A model generated the notes under the pieces. That model was given only the letters and a program-made list of their open reading frames with translations, searched no databases and was not told where the DNA came from. The position numbers and the translations under genes were made by a program. A stretch of 35,986 nt of DNA from Amanita rubescens (taxonomy: Eukaryota > Basidiomycota > Agaricomycetes > Agaricales > Amanitaceae): contig WION01000539.1 of NCBI GenBank assembly GCA_015039365.1, forward strand, positions 1 through 35,986. Direction: 5' to 3'. This document shows positions 8,948-19,980 of the stretch, piece after piece. How positions within the stretch are numbered: position 1 is the first letter of the stretch; the number at the start of each line of letters is the position of its first letter.

Positions 8948-11469
8948 CTAAGACCAGATATTGACAATTACAGATTGCAAATTTCCATCGCGGATTGCCT
9001 CATGAATACGCGATACGTGTTCTCCCGGGGTGATGCCGAGACCATTCTCAAAGGATTGGAGGTTCTCTATTCCATGCATCTTGATACCCAGCGTGACCCT
9101 GACGAATTCATAAATCGGACGGGTCTTGTTCAGATAAGAAGCTGCAGGAGCGGGCCCGCGAGCACCAGTTAGGTATTCGGTCCGCAACTGCTTGAGGTAG
9201 GAAGCAGCCCGAGAGGCGACACTTGAGTGGAACTTGGGGATAGAGGCCATTAATGCTGCTGCCGCCTCGCCATCCTCCACGTCAGACCCAGTTAGGAAAT
9301 CGACAATTGCAGGTGTGGCAGAGGCCGCAACTTTCTGCATACGTTCGACAGCATCCATGGTACTGGTGCTTTCGAGCGTTGCCGCCATCGCCTTTGTAGC
9401 TCTGGACAGTAAAACTGATGTCTCGCTTTCGGTCAAAGCGTGGCCGAATGTATCGCTCAACTCCTGAGATACGATCTTCTTCAGTTCGTCCGCAAACTCG
9501 GCCTGTAAGGCACGAAGATCATATGCCTGGCAGAGCATGTAGATGTGCGAAGCAAGCAATATGGATAGAATCTCGAGCGAGTTCAACGTCTGACGTGCAG
9601 AAATCAATGCTAGCGAGCTGAAATAGGATGTAAGATTAGAAAGTCATAAGGAAATGGCATCTACTTACTTGACGGACTGATTGTGCATCTCTGCGGATTG
9701 AATATGGGTCGATACCGGGTTGGCAAGATAGCCAAGCTCTGCCACGTATGCCGCAGAAGCAATGTCGATAGCCTTTCCATGGTAGTTAAGCGATGGGTCT
9801 GTCGCCGCAAGGGATGGGGGCAGACCGCGGTTCATCGCGGGATTGATGAGTTCAGCCAGTTGAGCAAAGGTGATCTTGCCCAAGTGATGAAGGCCAAGGC
9901 GTGTCTTCTCCATGGCATTGCTAACGGCCATAGCTTGGAAGTTGCCACCGTGGTGAACTTCGCCGGTCTCGCCATCGAATAATGGGTTGTCGGTAGCTAG
10001 TTATGAAGTTAGTCGTGCGACACTGACTGACATGATGCAAGTGCATACTTGTATTGCATTCCCGGGTAACGGTCTTCAATGATTCGAGCAGATCTTCGAC
10101 CTGAGGCCCGATGAATTGTGGGGCCGTCCGCAGAGAGTAGCGATCTTGGCGGAGGGTGCCTTCATCTTCTTTGATAGTCAACTCTTCCTCGTGAGTGACA
10201 GCAAACTTGCTTCCCTCAAGCAAGTCCCACATAATCTTAGCCGCTTCGACCTAGGGTCGGACAATTGAGAAATGAAATGCCATTTAGGGCAACGCGAGCT
10301 TACCTGGCCGGGGTGAGGCCGGGCTACTTCGCCGATGAATTTGTGATAATTTAACCGGGTGCCTTTAAGGGCTTCAGTGCTCATGGCAGTTACTACTTGG
10401 GTAAGGAGTGCGAGATGCACAGCATCATTCAGAGCCAGAGAAGCAACTGAGGCTGAAAAAGCAGTGCCGTTCAGGATACCAAGGTGCTCCTTGGACGCCA
10501 AAGCAATGGGGGTGATGTTGTGCGCTTCAAGCGCTTCGCGTGAAGAAACGATCTGGCGGCCACCGAACACGCGGGGGCCATCAAACACCCTGATTGCAGG
10601 GTTGCCGATAAGCGTACCAGCAACATAGGACAGGGAAGAGAGGTCTGAGGGGTGAATTAAGCTACTCGCTTGCGAAGCGTGTGGGAAGAACTTACCTCCG
10701 GATGCGGAAATGCTACTCCTCATGGGAACCAATGGAGTGACATTGGCGTCAAGGAGTTCGTTCATCTTTTCAATCAGTTCGGGGCGAACGCCAGAGTGAC
10801 CGCGAATGAGGGAGTTCATACGAATCAAGATGGCGCCTTTGACCCAGGATTCCGGCATGCTGGTTGAAGCCAATGGATCAAGGAGCGGGAGAACCTCGAG
10901 GGGTTCGGAAGTGGAAGGAAGGACACCACTGGGCTGGTGCTGCAATAGAGCAGTACCAAGGAGCAGTGGTTGGTCGGTACGCGTGTCTGCGCTACCACCA
11001 AAGCCAGTCGATACACCGTATATGCTGATGCCGCCATCTATTTTGTCAGTGACGACCTTCCGGCTCTTGTCGAGTCTGTCTGTGACTTCAGCAGATTTAT
11101 CGAGAGAAACCGATGCATGATATCTTGATGCTGCTGTCACAGCGGCGATGGAAAGGTTATATCCGTCCACAACAATAGATTTCCCGTTCCTATCAGGATA
11201 TTGTTAGCCGAAGAGAAAGGCACGTTTAAATCAATAGCCTACTTATAGCCTTCGAGCTCTCTGAAAGACTCGATGAACGACTGAAGAAGAGGTGTCTTGG
11301 AGACCGAAGGTGTCTGGCCAGGATTGAATGCGTTGAGGGTGACTGCCCTTAAGAACTTGGTCTCTGGGGTTGCGTTGAGCTTCACCGAACCCTCTGCAAG
11401 TGGACTAATGATAGAAGAGCGCCTTTGGTAGGTGCGAGTCTCGGATGCGGGGCCTGAGAGAATAGTCAT
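8948..11469 (-). CDS. PAL: Phenylalanine ammonia-lyase (753 aa, MIO enzyme)
   Basis: Deaminates L-phenylalanine to trans-cinnamate in the cytosol. Exons on the minus strand: 11243-11469, 10696-11189, 10304-10644, 10049-10250, 9669-9996, 8948-9617; total 2262 nt in frame. The MIO cofactor triad Ala238-Ser239-Gly240 is present, and intron 10645-10695 interrupts the codon just after it. Tyr133 sits in [15 protein letters not shown]; the substrate motif [20 protein letters not shown] and the C-terminal lid region are intact. Length is normal for basidiomycete PAL. The aromatic-ring selectivity pair is His160-Gln161 ([12 protein letters not shown]), as in Rhodotorula-type enzymes that also take tyrosine, so PAL/TAL dual activity is a reasonable prediction. 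A TATA-like palindrome lies about 50 bp upstream. All six exons look intact. Confidence 0.95.
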
Positions 11470-11516
11470 TGTTGAGCGAGGAAAGCTGAGTAGTGAAGAA
11501 TATGGCAAGGTATAGA

Positions 11517-11530
11517 TGGTATATATACCA
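11517..11530 (-). promoter_or_regulatory. TATA-like palindrome upstream of PAL
   Basis: TGGTATATATACCA is a perfect 14-bp palindrome 48 bp upstream of the PAL ATG (11467-11469). It is the only clear TATA-like site in the upstream 200 bp. Confidence 0.45.
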
Positions 11531-12161
11531 CAAAGGCAGCAGTGGTATGAGCAACCATTCGAGATCCTGTACGTTACGGTACCTTCGGCTTCGGATTGTC
11601 TGCGCCTTTGTTTTCGGGAACTGCACCGTTGCCCAGCCTTTTTGGCCTTTCGTATCGCACGTTGTCTCGCCCGAATTCGTCGTCTTGGTGTCTGCGTCAA
11701 CCCCACAAGCCAGCTTTGAGTCTGACCTCAGTCCCCATATAGATTCTTCTTTTCATTTTAGCTCATGTGATGCCATACGAACAATTTGCTCTTTACTAAT
11801 CCCGAGGCCGACTGAAAGGTTCTATGCCAGCGAGTCGCGCGGGTTTGTAACGCTGTTGTTGCCTTGCTTCCGTGTACCGGATTTGCTTCCTAACAAAAAC
11901 AAACATCCTGGCAACGTCCGGCCCTGGCTCTCACAATGTTGTCACCGATCCCTCCCTGACCAAATTACATATAGGCAGCTTTTCCGTATATTCGTCTGAC
12001 AGAACCAACGAACTCGTATATCAGACATCGACAACGTCATTCGCGCCTCCACACGTGAACTTCGGGGAGTCCTGAGTCGGCCGATCATCCGACCCATTCG
12101 AGCAGGATTGTCTCGACACTGTGTCATCCGCCCTACTGCCTTACCCGACTGATCACTTTCA

Positions 12162-12632
12162 ATGGCAGGTCCACAAATGTACCGCCCGCAACGGCAGGAG
12201 AATGGCGGGATCCCTTTGCGCGAAATGTTGCCAGGAAAAATAGATTGTCGATCGAATCGTCGACGACTGTCTCAGATGGTGTCCTTAGGGCGCGAGGGTC
12301 TGTACCTCCTACCTGATCTCTACCATGCCAAGTATGGACGTCTTCTGATTGATAGTTTCATCAATTGTAGACATGTACGAGCTTGCAGACGAAGCCAGAT
12401 TTCCACGCAGAGATTCAAGGTTTGTTTGATATTGGCACATCGTCTAATCAGTGGCACGACGATGCACACCTTGCATACTATTGCTACGATCACGTTCACA
12501 GAATGTGCAAATGTTGTCTCCCCCATTACGCGTGCAAACGACGACGTGAACCTAGTACTGCGCTGGCCATCTTATCCCATGTTCTGTGACTCGTCCATTG
12601 CGCAAGTACCCAGCGTCGAGTTTATTCTTTAG
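12162..12632 (+). pseudogene. Frameshifted fragment of an unrecognised protein
   Basis: The + strand opens with ATG at 12162 (MAGPQMYRPQRQ, then GGIPLREMLPGK). Further on it shows MYELADEARFPRRDSR near 12373-12420 and, in another frame, FDIGTSSNQWHDDAHLAYY. The two blocks would read continuously if one copy of the tetramer TTTG were removed from GGTTTGTTTGATA (about 12420-12432), so a 4-bp duplication seems to have broken the frame. The first block also needs the upstream stretch spliced out (GTATGG near 12331 to TAG at about 12369). I do not recognise the family; the composition suggests a disordered, polar N-terminal region. The rest of the gene is missing. Confidence 0.35.
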
Positions 12633-13668
12633 TTCTTAAATTATCGTAGGTGATGACAGCCAACTGGTCTGGTGGATAGTAATACGGTTCAGGAATGTCG
12701 GCGTCGTTTTCGGGCATGTTTTGTTGTAAAATTCGTCAATTGTTAACTTATCTACTGACTCCGTTAAGCTGAAACCACTCGCCGATAACTTAAGTAAAGT
12801 CTTCCAATGGGTCAGTCGGGCGCAGAATTATCGGACCAGTTGATGCCAGGTGTGGCTTATGGTTGAGGATCTACGCTCGGCGTAAATACGGTCATCTGGA
12901 GCCAGGGCGACGGTGAAGGGAGAGGCGGAACGCTCACGTCCCCACCGCGCGCTTGTTAGGGTGGATGCACATATACAGTTGGCATATAACCGCAAATGTA
13001 CTCAAGGTTGTGGGCGAAAAAGTCTTGGACGGGTTCGGTCATGATGAGGTAGCGCAAGTTGCTAAAGACGGGCATGAACCACTTGGATTTGAACCGTTGG
13101 CCGTTGGCATCGATCATGCATGGAGGGATGGGCGGGCGTATTAGGTGCTTTCACCTGAATTTGAATAAGAGGCGGTTGACAAGTTCGTAGGTTTTGGCGA
13201 TGTGGGAGGGCGGGGTATGTGGTGGTCCGTGGAGGTTTCGGCTTCGCGGTCGATGAGGGGATCACGAGACTCCTACCTACTCAACTGGGGCGCACAAGAC
13301 CCAAAGACACGCCCGTCGTATGTTCCTACCTCCCATCCTCCGTCAAACACCGCAACGCCATCGGCGCCCAGTCCGAAGTGGAAACTTGAACAGTGAAAGT
13401 AGTGATAGAAGCAAGCAATCGCCGCAGTGAATCCGCCAACAGTCACGCATTCCTTTTATGGACACCTAACGCCTGGTATGTCTTAATTTTATTTTCTTCC
13501 ATGTTTAATGCACTAACTGTCTGAATAGTTATTTTCAAAAGCTCCACATACTCTTCATCTGCCTTTTATATTTATGCGCGCTCTCCCCATACCTCCTGCA
13601 TCGCTTTGTAGTCGACGATGTAGCGCAGGCCGCATACATGTCACAGCGTGACTTGCCAGTATACGTGT
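12633..13668. other. Decayed coding and repeat debris
   Basis: No intact gene. Around 12876-12950 lies the weakest copy of the dispersed element (see 1502-1790). On the minus strand near 12955-13140 a frame reads SKWFMPVFSNLRYLIM and AHNLEYICGYMP, and near 13335-13390 another reads HFGLGADGVAVFDGGWE; both look protein-like but are separated by stops and frame changes, and I cannot name them. They may be parts of one dead gene running right to left. Confidence 0.35.
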
Positions 13669-13960
13669 TCACTTTTCCCCCTTTTTCGCCTGCTTCTCCC
13701 AGTATTCCTGGAAGTCCACCATGATCTGTTTGTCAGTAAAACAAGTCAGCGCTAAACATTCCCCGCTTACCAGTGGAAAACTCATGTGGGCGAGGAAATT
13801 TGCCTGAAACGCAATGAACTCTCCTTCCTTCACAGGTATCTTGATCCCGTATTGGGGAATACACAAATCTCCCCCCTCCCAATCTCTTATCGGCAACACC
13901 CGAGTCAGTCCCACGTCGTTTTGACCCGTATGCAGGGTATCAGCGCTGCTGTCATCCAAT
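13669..13960 (-). pseudogene. 2OG-Fe(II) dioxygenase-like C-terminal fragment
   Basis: The end of the minus-strand open frame (stop at 13669) reads DWEGGDLCIPQYGIKIPV, then GEFIAFQANFLAHMSF, the GG.L.LP...G.....GD.....LLxH pattern of basidiomycete double-stranded beta-helix dioxygenases related to those carried by transposons. The distal iron His is in the LAH motif. The first motif reads HTGQND, so the usual HxD Asp is replaced by Gly, and the 2OG-binding Arg position (GECLAL) has no Arg. It therefore looks inactive or chimeric. It follows directly, in the same open frame, on UNC93-like sequence. Confidence 0.5.
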
Positions 13961-14985
13961 AGCAGAAAGACTATGTGATAAGATGTAAGTCCTTGAAAAC
14001 GACGCGTCAGGTATAACATAGTAGTGACCTGCCAGGACGCCGTAGAAGAAGCACCTGGGTAAATTACTATTACAGCCACCGAGGGGTCAAAACGTCGCTT
14101 ACAGTCACAAGGGACCAATATAGGTACTTGAAGCAGAAATACAGCCTTAACACGTTGGGAACGACTAAGCAACTTCCAGTCAAGCAGATAGCCGATGACG
14201 CTATATCATGAATGAAAGAATAAGAAACTTGAACGTAGACAGATCATCCAGCTTACCATCTGAGCAATCCAGTATATGGCGCCGTTGAGAGATCAAGTAC
14301 GTAGCGTGAAATGACGCCTGTATGGTCATTAAGCACTATACTTTGATAATGGTTCCTTGCTGGCTTACCGTTGGCGGAATTTTGTTGGTATGAGTAGAAG
14401 AAATTGGCGACGAAGAAGGCAGGTATAAGGCAAATGATGCGCCAATTCGTGAAAGATGTTATAAAATTATGGACTTCTCGTTCGAAAGAGGCGCGGATGC
14501 TCTATTTCGTAGCGGGGAACCAGCTAAAGTACCACCAGACCTTATGCGGTGGCGCGGTTAAGGATGACAGTACCAGCCGAAAACTGAAGACTTGTGAAAC
14601 GATGACACGTAACAGGAAGTAACACTGACTCATGATTGTAATGAAGGCACCGTCTACTAATCGTTCCACGTTGAGCTCGAGTCGATCCAGTGAGGTGAAG
14701 GAAATGTAAACGCACACGTTGCGTCAGAAACAGTTCCTGGGAAGTTGATCGCAAATGAAATGAAGGAACCAATCCCGCTGACCAAGTTGAAAATAATCTA
14801 CGAAAAATAAGTGGTGAAATAAAACGCGAATAGTATCGGAGTTACCCAAAACCACGAAATGACAGGATCCTTCTGGTCTGGAAGTGGATAAAAAATTATC
14901 TTTGAAGCCACTGCAGAATGCAAGTATAAGGCACACCAGAAAAGAATGAAGTGAAGAATAGATCATACCATGAGTAGGACATCGG
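13930..14985 (-). pseudogene. UNC93-like MFS transporter, truncated
   Basis: Minus-strand segments match the fungal UNC93-like branch of the major facilitator superfamily. In order they are: YPLPDQKDPVISWFW (up to 14846), IIFNLVSGIGSFISFAINF (14716-14797), YGAFITIM (about 14630-14653), LVLSSLTAPPHKV, ICLIPAFFVANFFYSYQQN (near 14370-14450), VIGYLLDWKLLSRSQRVKA (near 14140-14205), and ASWQ spliced to SFCYWMTAA near 13970-14040. Introns 14798-14845 and 14654-14715 join these frames cleanly. Missing are the first helices (nothing recognisable upstream of 14985) and the last third of the protein, where the sequence changes into a dioxygenase-like tail. Expected length is near 450 residues; roughly 250 are visible. 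A membrane transporter role is only historical here. Confidence 0.5.
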
Positions 14986-15142
14986 AGTCGTACACCTACA
15001 CGTGGACTTGCCGAGAACTTTCCGCAAATCAGGTGAGCAGCCGTTGCGCATTGTTTTGTTCAGATCCACGCCAGTCACCCCGAGGCTAGGCTCTGTGAAG
15101 TGGTACGGCTTACAAACAAGCGCGGCCTGGTACAGGCGGGGC

Positions 15143-15469
15143 TCAGAAAGCGTGCCAGAAGAGGTCACGGTAGGAGTGATGGTCTGGAGGGGTGTTAAAC
15201 ACCAGGTGCCAGGTGGGAGAGGCAGTTGCTAAGCGGTGGCGTGAAGTCGATGTGTGAACGGGCAGCAGAGATGGGGAGAAGTGTTGTGCAACATGTGACG
15301 CGTGACGCGGCGGCGAGACGTTGGAGTCAAGGCGCTCCTCTGGGCTCATACGCTCGGTGTAAGCGTGGAGCATGTCATCCGGGCTGGTGGCGTCGGTAGC
15401 TGAGGGCAGCGGTGAATTCGGGAGAGGCCGGGAGGATTGCTTGAGGCTGGCAGAGTAATGCCATGACAT
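15143..15469 (-). pseudogene. Dispersed degenerate element, copy C, with a 108-codon open frame
   Basis: The minus-strand open frame contains TSPDDMLHAYTERMSPEERL and, near its end, TASPTWHLVFN. Blocks of it recur at 1650-1730 (TSPDDMLCAYAKG) and, shortened, at 12860-12950 (APDDRIYAERRSS...SHTWHQLV), all on the minus strand. It starts about 70 bp beyond the stop of the second NLR. No known domain is visible. I take it as the best preserved member of a small dispersed family, either a mobile-element gene or a duplicated exon, not as an active gene. Confidence 0.4.
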
Positions 15470-15535
15470 ATTTGGATCCGATTCGGTGTAAGACAGAGAC
15501 TAATAGTGCAAAGGTATCAAACTACGCTGGAAAAA

Positions 15536-18500
15536 TCAAGAATGACTACCCGTCCATCTTCCGTACCCAAAGCAACTCGTTTTCCCTTTGATGCCAACAC
15601 TCCTCGACATTCGACAGGAATCCAACATAGCCGTTGTTGACTCCACTGACTCGCGCTGCGAAGAGAAATGAAGAGTTTCTAAATGAGCACCACTGACTGC
15701 ATCCCACAGTCGAAGTGTCTCATCATCGGATCCCGACACGATACGTGTACCATCTGGGGAGAATGCGACGTACGGAACCCCACCGGAATGACCTTTGAGG
15801 GTGTTGAGATGAGCACCACTGACTGCATCCCACAGTCGAAGTGTCTTATCAATGGATCCCGACACAATACGTGTGCCATCTGGGGAGAATGTGACAGACA
15901 GAACCCAATCGGAATGCCCTTTGAGGGTGTTGAGATGAGCACCACTGACTGCATCCCACAGTCGAAGTGTCTTATCAGTGGATCCCGACACGATACGTGT
16001 GCCATCTGGGGAGAATGTGACAGACAGAACAGAACCGGAATGCCCTTTGAGGGTGTTGAGACGAGCACCGCTGACTGCATCCCACAGTTGGAGTGTCTTA
16101 TCAGTGGATCCTGACACGATACATGTACCATCTGGGGAAAATGCGATGGACTGAACCCAACTGGAATGGCCTTTGAGTGTGTTGAGATGAGCACCACTGA
16201 CTGCATCCCACAGTCGAAGTGTCTTATCATGGGACCCCGACATGATGTGTGTACTGTCTGGGGAGAATGTGACCGACTCAACCCAACCGGAATGCCCTTT
16301 GAGGGTGTTGAGATGAGCACCACTGATTGCATCCCACAGTCGAAGTGTCTCATCACGGGATCCCGACACGATACGTGTGCCATCTGAGGAGAATGCGACG
16401 GACTGAACCGGACTGAAATGTCCTTTGAGGGTGTTGAGATGAGCACCACTGACTGCATCCCACAGTCGAAGTGTCTTATCAGTGGATCCCGAGATGATAC
16501 GTGTGCCATCTGGGGAGAATGCGACTGACTCAACCCAATCGGAATGCCCTTTGAGGGTATTGAGATGAGCACCACTGACTGCATCCCACAGTCGAAGTGT
16601 CTTATCAGTGGATCCCGAGATGATACGTGTGCCATCTGGGGAGAATGCGACTGACTCAACCCAATCGGAATGCCCTTTGAGGGTATTGAGATGAGCACCA
16701 CTGACTGCATCCCACAATCGAAGTGTCTTATCACCAGATCCCGACACGATACGTGTACCCTCTGGGGATAATGTGACAGACAGAACCCAATCGGAATGCC
16801 CTTTGAGGGTGTTGAGATGAGCACCACTGATTGCATCCCACAGTCGAAGTGTCGTATCACAGGATCCCGACACGATACGTGTGCCATCTGAGGAGAATGT
16901 GACAGACTGAACCCAATCGGAATGACCTTTGAGGGTGTTGAGATGAGCACCACTGATTGCATCCCACAGTCGAAGTGTCTTATCACTGGATCCCGACACG
17001 ATACGTGTACCGTCTGGGGAGAATGTGACCGACCCAACCCAACCGGAATGCCCTTTGAGGGTGTTGAGATGAGCACCACTGACTGCATCCCACAGTCGAA
17101 GTGTCTTATCATCGGATCCCGACACGATACGTGTGCCATCTGGGGAGAATGCGACTGAAATAACACTATCGGAATGACCATCCATTGTTCGCAAAAATAA
17201 ATTCCACTTCTTCTGACATCCATTCTGCATCCTAATCCGAGGTGGTTCAATATTACCATACTTCGCCCAAAATAATGTGTCGCTTGGTGTAAAGATCAGT
17301 GCCGAGTGATATACCTGCTGGGAAGAGCTGCTCAGGACCACGAAGAATTCACGAACAAAATGTTCGCAATCATTCAGCAATGTTATTATATCCCTAATAT
17401 CCTTGCTGATATTTGTCTGAAAAAAGTGACTATCGATCAGCTGTCAACCAGGTTCAGCCAATACCACGTACTGTAAGTGTATGCTGAGCAACATCTAAAG
17501 ATATCAACAGATTTCGGAGATCGCCCAATAGGCTGCAGGTTTCCACCAAGTGCAGCAAATTCACCGTACATAACTCCTTTAACTGTTCAAGGAGGCCGCC
17601 AGAGAGCATTGCGTTTTTCAGATGTGACGCCCAATGTCGGCATGCATATTGAACATGGGCGGGAATATGTTCCATAATACGCATAGGAAGGTCAGCAACT
17701 TCGCTATTATGGATCGTTGGGCTTTCGATTCGGCAAGGATTTCGTTTGAGCTCCAAGTTGATGGCACGGAGACACGCATGTGCAAGGATTGCGTGTTGTG
17801 CGCCAGCGTCCACTACAAGCCTTGGATTCCGGCAGCGATCGCGGTTGGTGAAAAAGTCGAAGAATGATGGGTGCAGCGCGCGTATCACATGCTCGTCATC
17901 TTCTGGTACAATAACAACAGAATGGAGGTGCACCAAAGTACCACGGACGCTGCTCGGAGATAAGCTGTTGTGATCTTTGTTGACGTTCAGCAACCGCTCG
18001 AGGTCGCATGGTGAAAGTGCATTTTGGAGGAATATAACGCTGCCTAGAATTATCTTCAGCCGCCCAGCAAGGCCAGGCGAGATGTTCGGAAACGCATTGG
18101 TCAAGACTTGCGCGTAGAGTGAATCGAGGCAAACGTAGGGGGAGGCGCTTTCGAGAATTGGTTTTGTGCTTTGTAGTAATTTAGTAAGCTGATTTTGAGG
18201 ATCACTGTAGTTACGGTCTCCGATAAAGCGGATCGATGTCGCCGCGAAAATGAAAAGGCCACAAGATTTCGTTGTCAGAGCTTGGATGTCTGACGTAGAT
18301 GGCCACGAGTATGACAAACTGTAGAATTCGCTGACTTCTTTCAGACGAGCAGTAACGTAGCGCTCGATGTCGGTTTGCACGACGCCGAGCTCCACTTCAT
18401 GCAGAATAAGACGCCTTGTTGCTGGGTCCAAACTTTCCAACGTGAATCCACTAGTGATGTGCCGTTCAGGACGACTTGTGATCAGGAATTTCAAGGGAGA

Positions 18501-19980
18501 AAGTTCGGCTACGTGCATAGAGAGGGACGTTAAGATCACAGATATAGTACTATCATCTTTGCACTCGTCAAGAGCATCGATGACAACCACGCAAGGTGTA
18601 ATGGAGTCCCCGATCGTACGAAGAGGCGCCACGATGAGTTCCTTGAGCTGGTATGATAAATCTGAGAAACCTATTTCGCGATTTGACCTGAGTACTGCAG
18701 CGACTTCGTCTTTGAATAGAGGGAATAACTGCCCGAGCTGATAGGCAATCGTGGTGAAAATAAGTTTTGGATTGCTGCAGTCCGCATTGTCGCGCGAGCA
18801 GAAAAAGCTGGCTCCTAGGATGCCACGCTCCTTGCAGGTGGTAGAAACGGTGTGCGCAATGGTCGTCTTGCCCGTTCCTGCAGTTCCGTTGATCCAGAAA
18901 ATGCGAGAATCCACGGTATCATTGCAGACCGGTGAATCAGGTGATAACCAAGCAAATATTTGGGCAAGAACATCGGTCCTTGTCCCGCCCAAACAAAGAT
19001 CTCGAGCAACATGGTTAAACGGGGCGAGAATCGCGTGAGGAAGACACCCATCTTAAACATGTCAGTTGGATTTCTGGCTTTTTAACAATGGCTAGCGGTC
19101 ACCTTGAAAGTCTGGCATGACATTTAGTTGCTAAAGAATGTATAAAATTCAATGATAAGCTCTGGAAGTCATATTCATTGACGAACCTGAGATACACGTG
19201 CGACCTGCTCGCTCACAATGTCAACCTTTCGTTCCAGCGATTCGAAACCCTCTTGATACAATCGACCGAGTTCCTAAGACAGCATGAGAGCCGATTTTAT
19301 CAAGTTTCAAAAAAAGTAGCTTACATCGAGCGTGAATTCAATAGCTAGCATACTTTCGACCTGGATTGGATAGCAATGAGTACGATTGTATCACATCGTT
19401 ACGAACCGCACCGTTAAATTCTCAATCGACCATGTAACCGACTGAATGTGATCGCTTATCGCCTTTGCATCGCCACTGCGCTGAATGAGACGCCTTGCGA
19501 GATTGCGAGATGCAAGCTTTTTTAGCTCTTCAATGTCATTATTCCACTCTCTATGGGCAATTTCAGACTAATTCTGTAAAGTGACTGAGACGGGCTTACT
19601 CAGACAGCCGATCCATTCGGGCGAGAATTGATGGTGAGAGCGTTTTTTCATGTTGCGATTTTCCAAGGATCGATGATAACTTCCTTATACGTATCGCCAA
19701 TTGTTCGATGTCACTTGCGTTTTGAGCCGTTTGCTATTATAGTTGTTGATATAGGAAGGATTTTCGAGTATAAATAACGTACTTGAATTGCCTCGAGAAC
19801 GAATAACAACCCAGTGATTCCTGCATGTAATCCAGGGGGTCCTACGCTTGTTGGAAGCTGTTTCACGAGCTGAAGTACCTCGTGCAGTCCGTCGATAGCA
19901 GTAAGAAATGCGTCCTTTAGCCTTGCCTTATCGATTCTGTGGGGCTTTTGGCCCAGTTTCGAGGTAAAGGATTGCAGCAT
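15536..19980 (-). CDS. NACHT-WD40 NLR receptor (1360 aa, 12 WD40 repeats)
   Basis: Complete STAND/NLR-type receptor. Minus-strand exons: 19783-19980, 19600-19733, 19412-19550, 19325-19360, 19187-19273, 19103-19130, 17472-19051, 15536-17416; total 4083 nt, all phases consistent. Residues 1-207 are a helical N-terminal domain (HAGITGLLFVLEAIQQTAQN, then heptad-like helices) resembling the four-helix MLKL/HeLo-like domains that execute membrane lysis. The NACHT domain has Walker A GTAGTGKTT (263-271) and Walker B VVVIDALDE (362-370). A winged-helix and linker region follows, then 12 WD40 repeats of 42 residues from about residue 815. Such receptors sense non-self and trigger cell death. The repeats are nearly identical. 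The C-terminus is frame-shifted relative to the paralogue at 1-1501: it reads TAMLDSCRM where the other, after splicing, reads RLCWIPVECRG. Confidence 0.9.
15680..17190 (-). repeat. Array of twelve 126-bp WD40-coding repeats
   Basis: Twelve head-to-tail 126-bp units (42 codons) make up most of the last NLR exon. Units at 16435-16560 and 16561-16686 are identical base for base. Differences between other units concentrate at the codons after GHS, before SV, and in the SGSxDxT loop, while the framework is nearly invariant. Confidence 0.93.

Noticed and set aside
11493..11999. A 168-codon + strand open frame upstream of PAL.
   Set aside because: It overlaps the PAL promoter and first exon region, has no family resemblance, and nested frames are open as well.
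14336..14368. A possible 33-nt GTAAGC...TATAG intron in the UNC93-like remnant.
   Set aside because: It is shorter than any intron supported here, and the 33 nt are also open in frame, so it can be read as 11 codons.
15680..17190. Regularly spaced repeats that could be mistaken for a CRISPR array.
   Set aside because: The whole 126-bp unit is coding and continuous, with no spacer structure, in a eukaryotic gene.
15679..17259. A 526-codon open frame on the minus strand in a second frame of the WD40 array, and similar ones on the + strand (for example 15683-16114) and at 233-919.
   Set aside because: The 126-bp unit is divisible by three, so a frame free of stops in one unit stays open through all. 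The product has no other support and overlaps the real WD40 frame.
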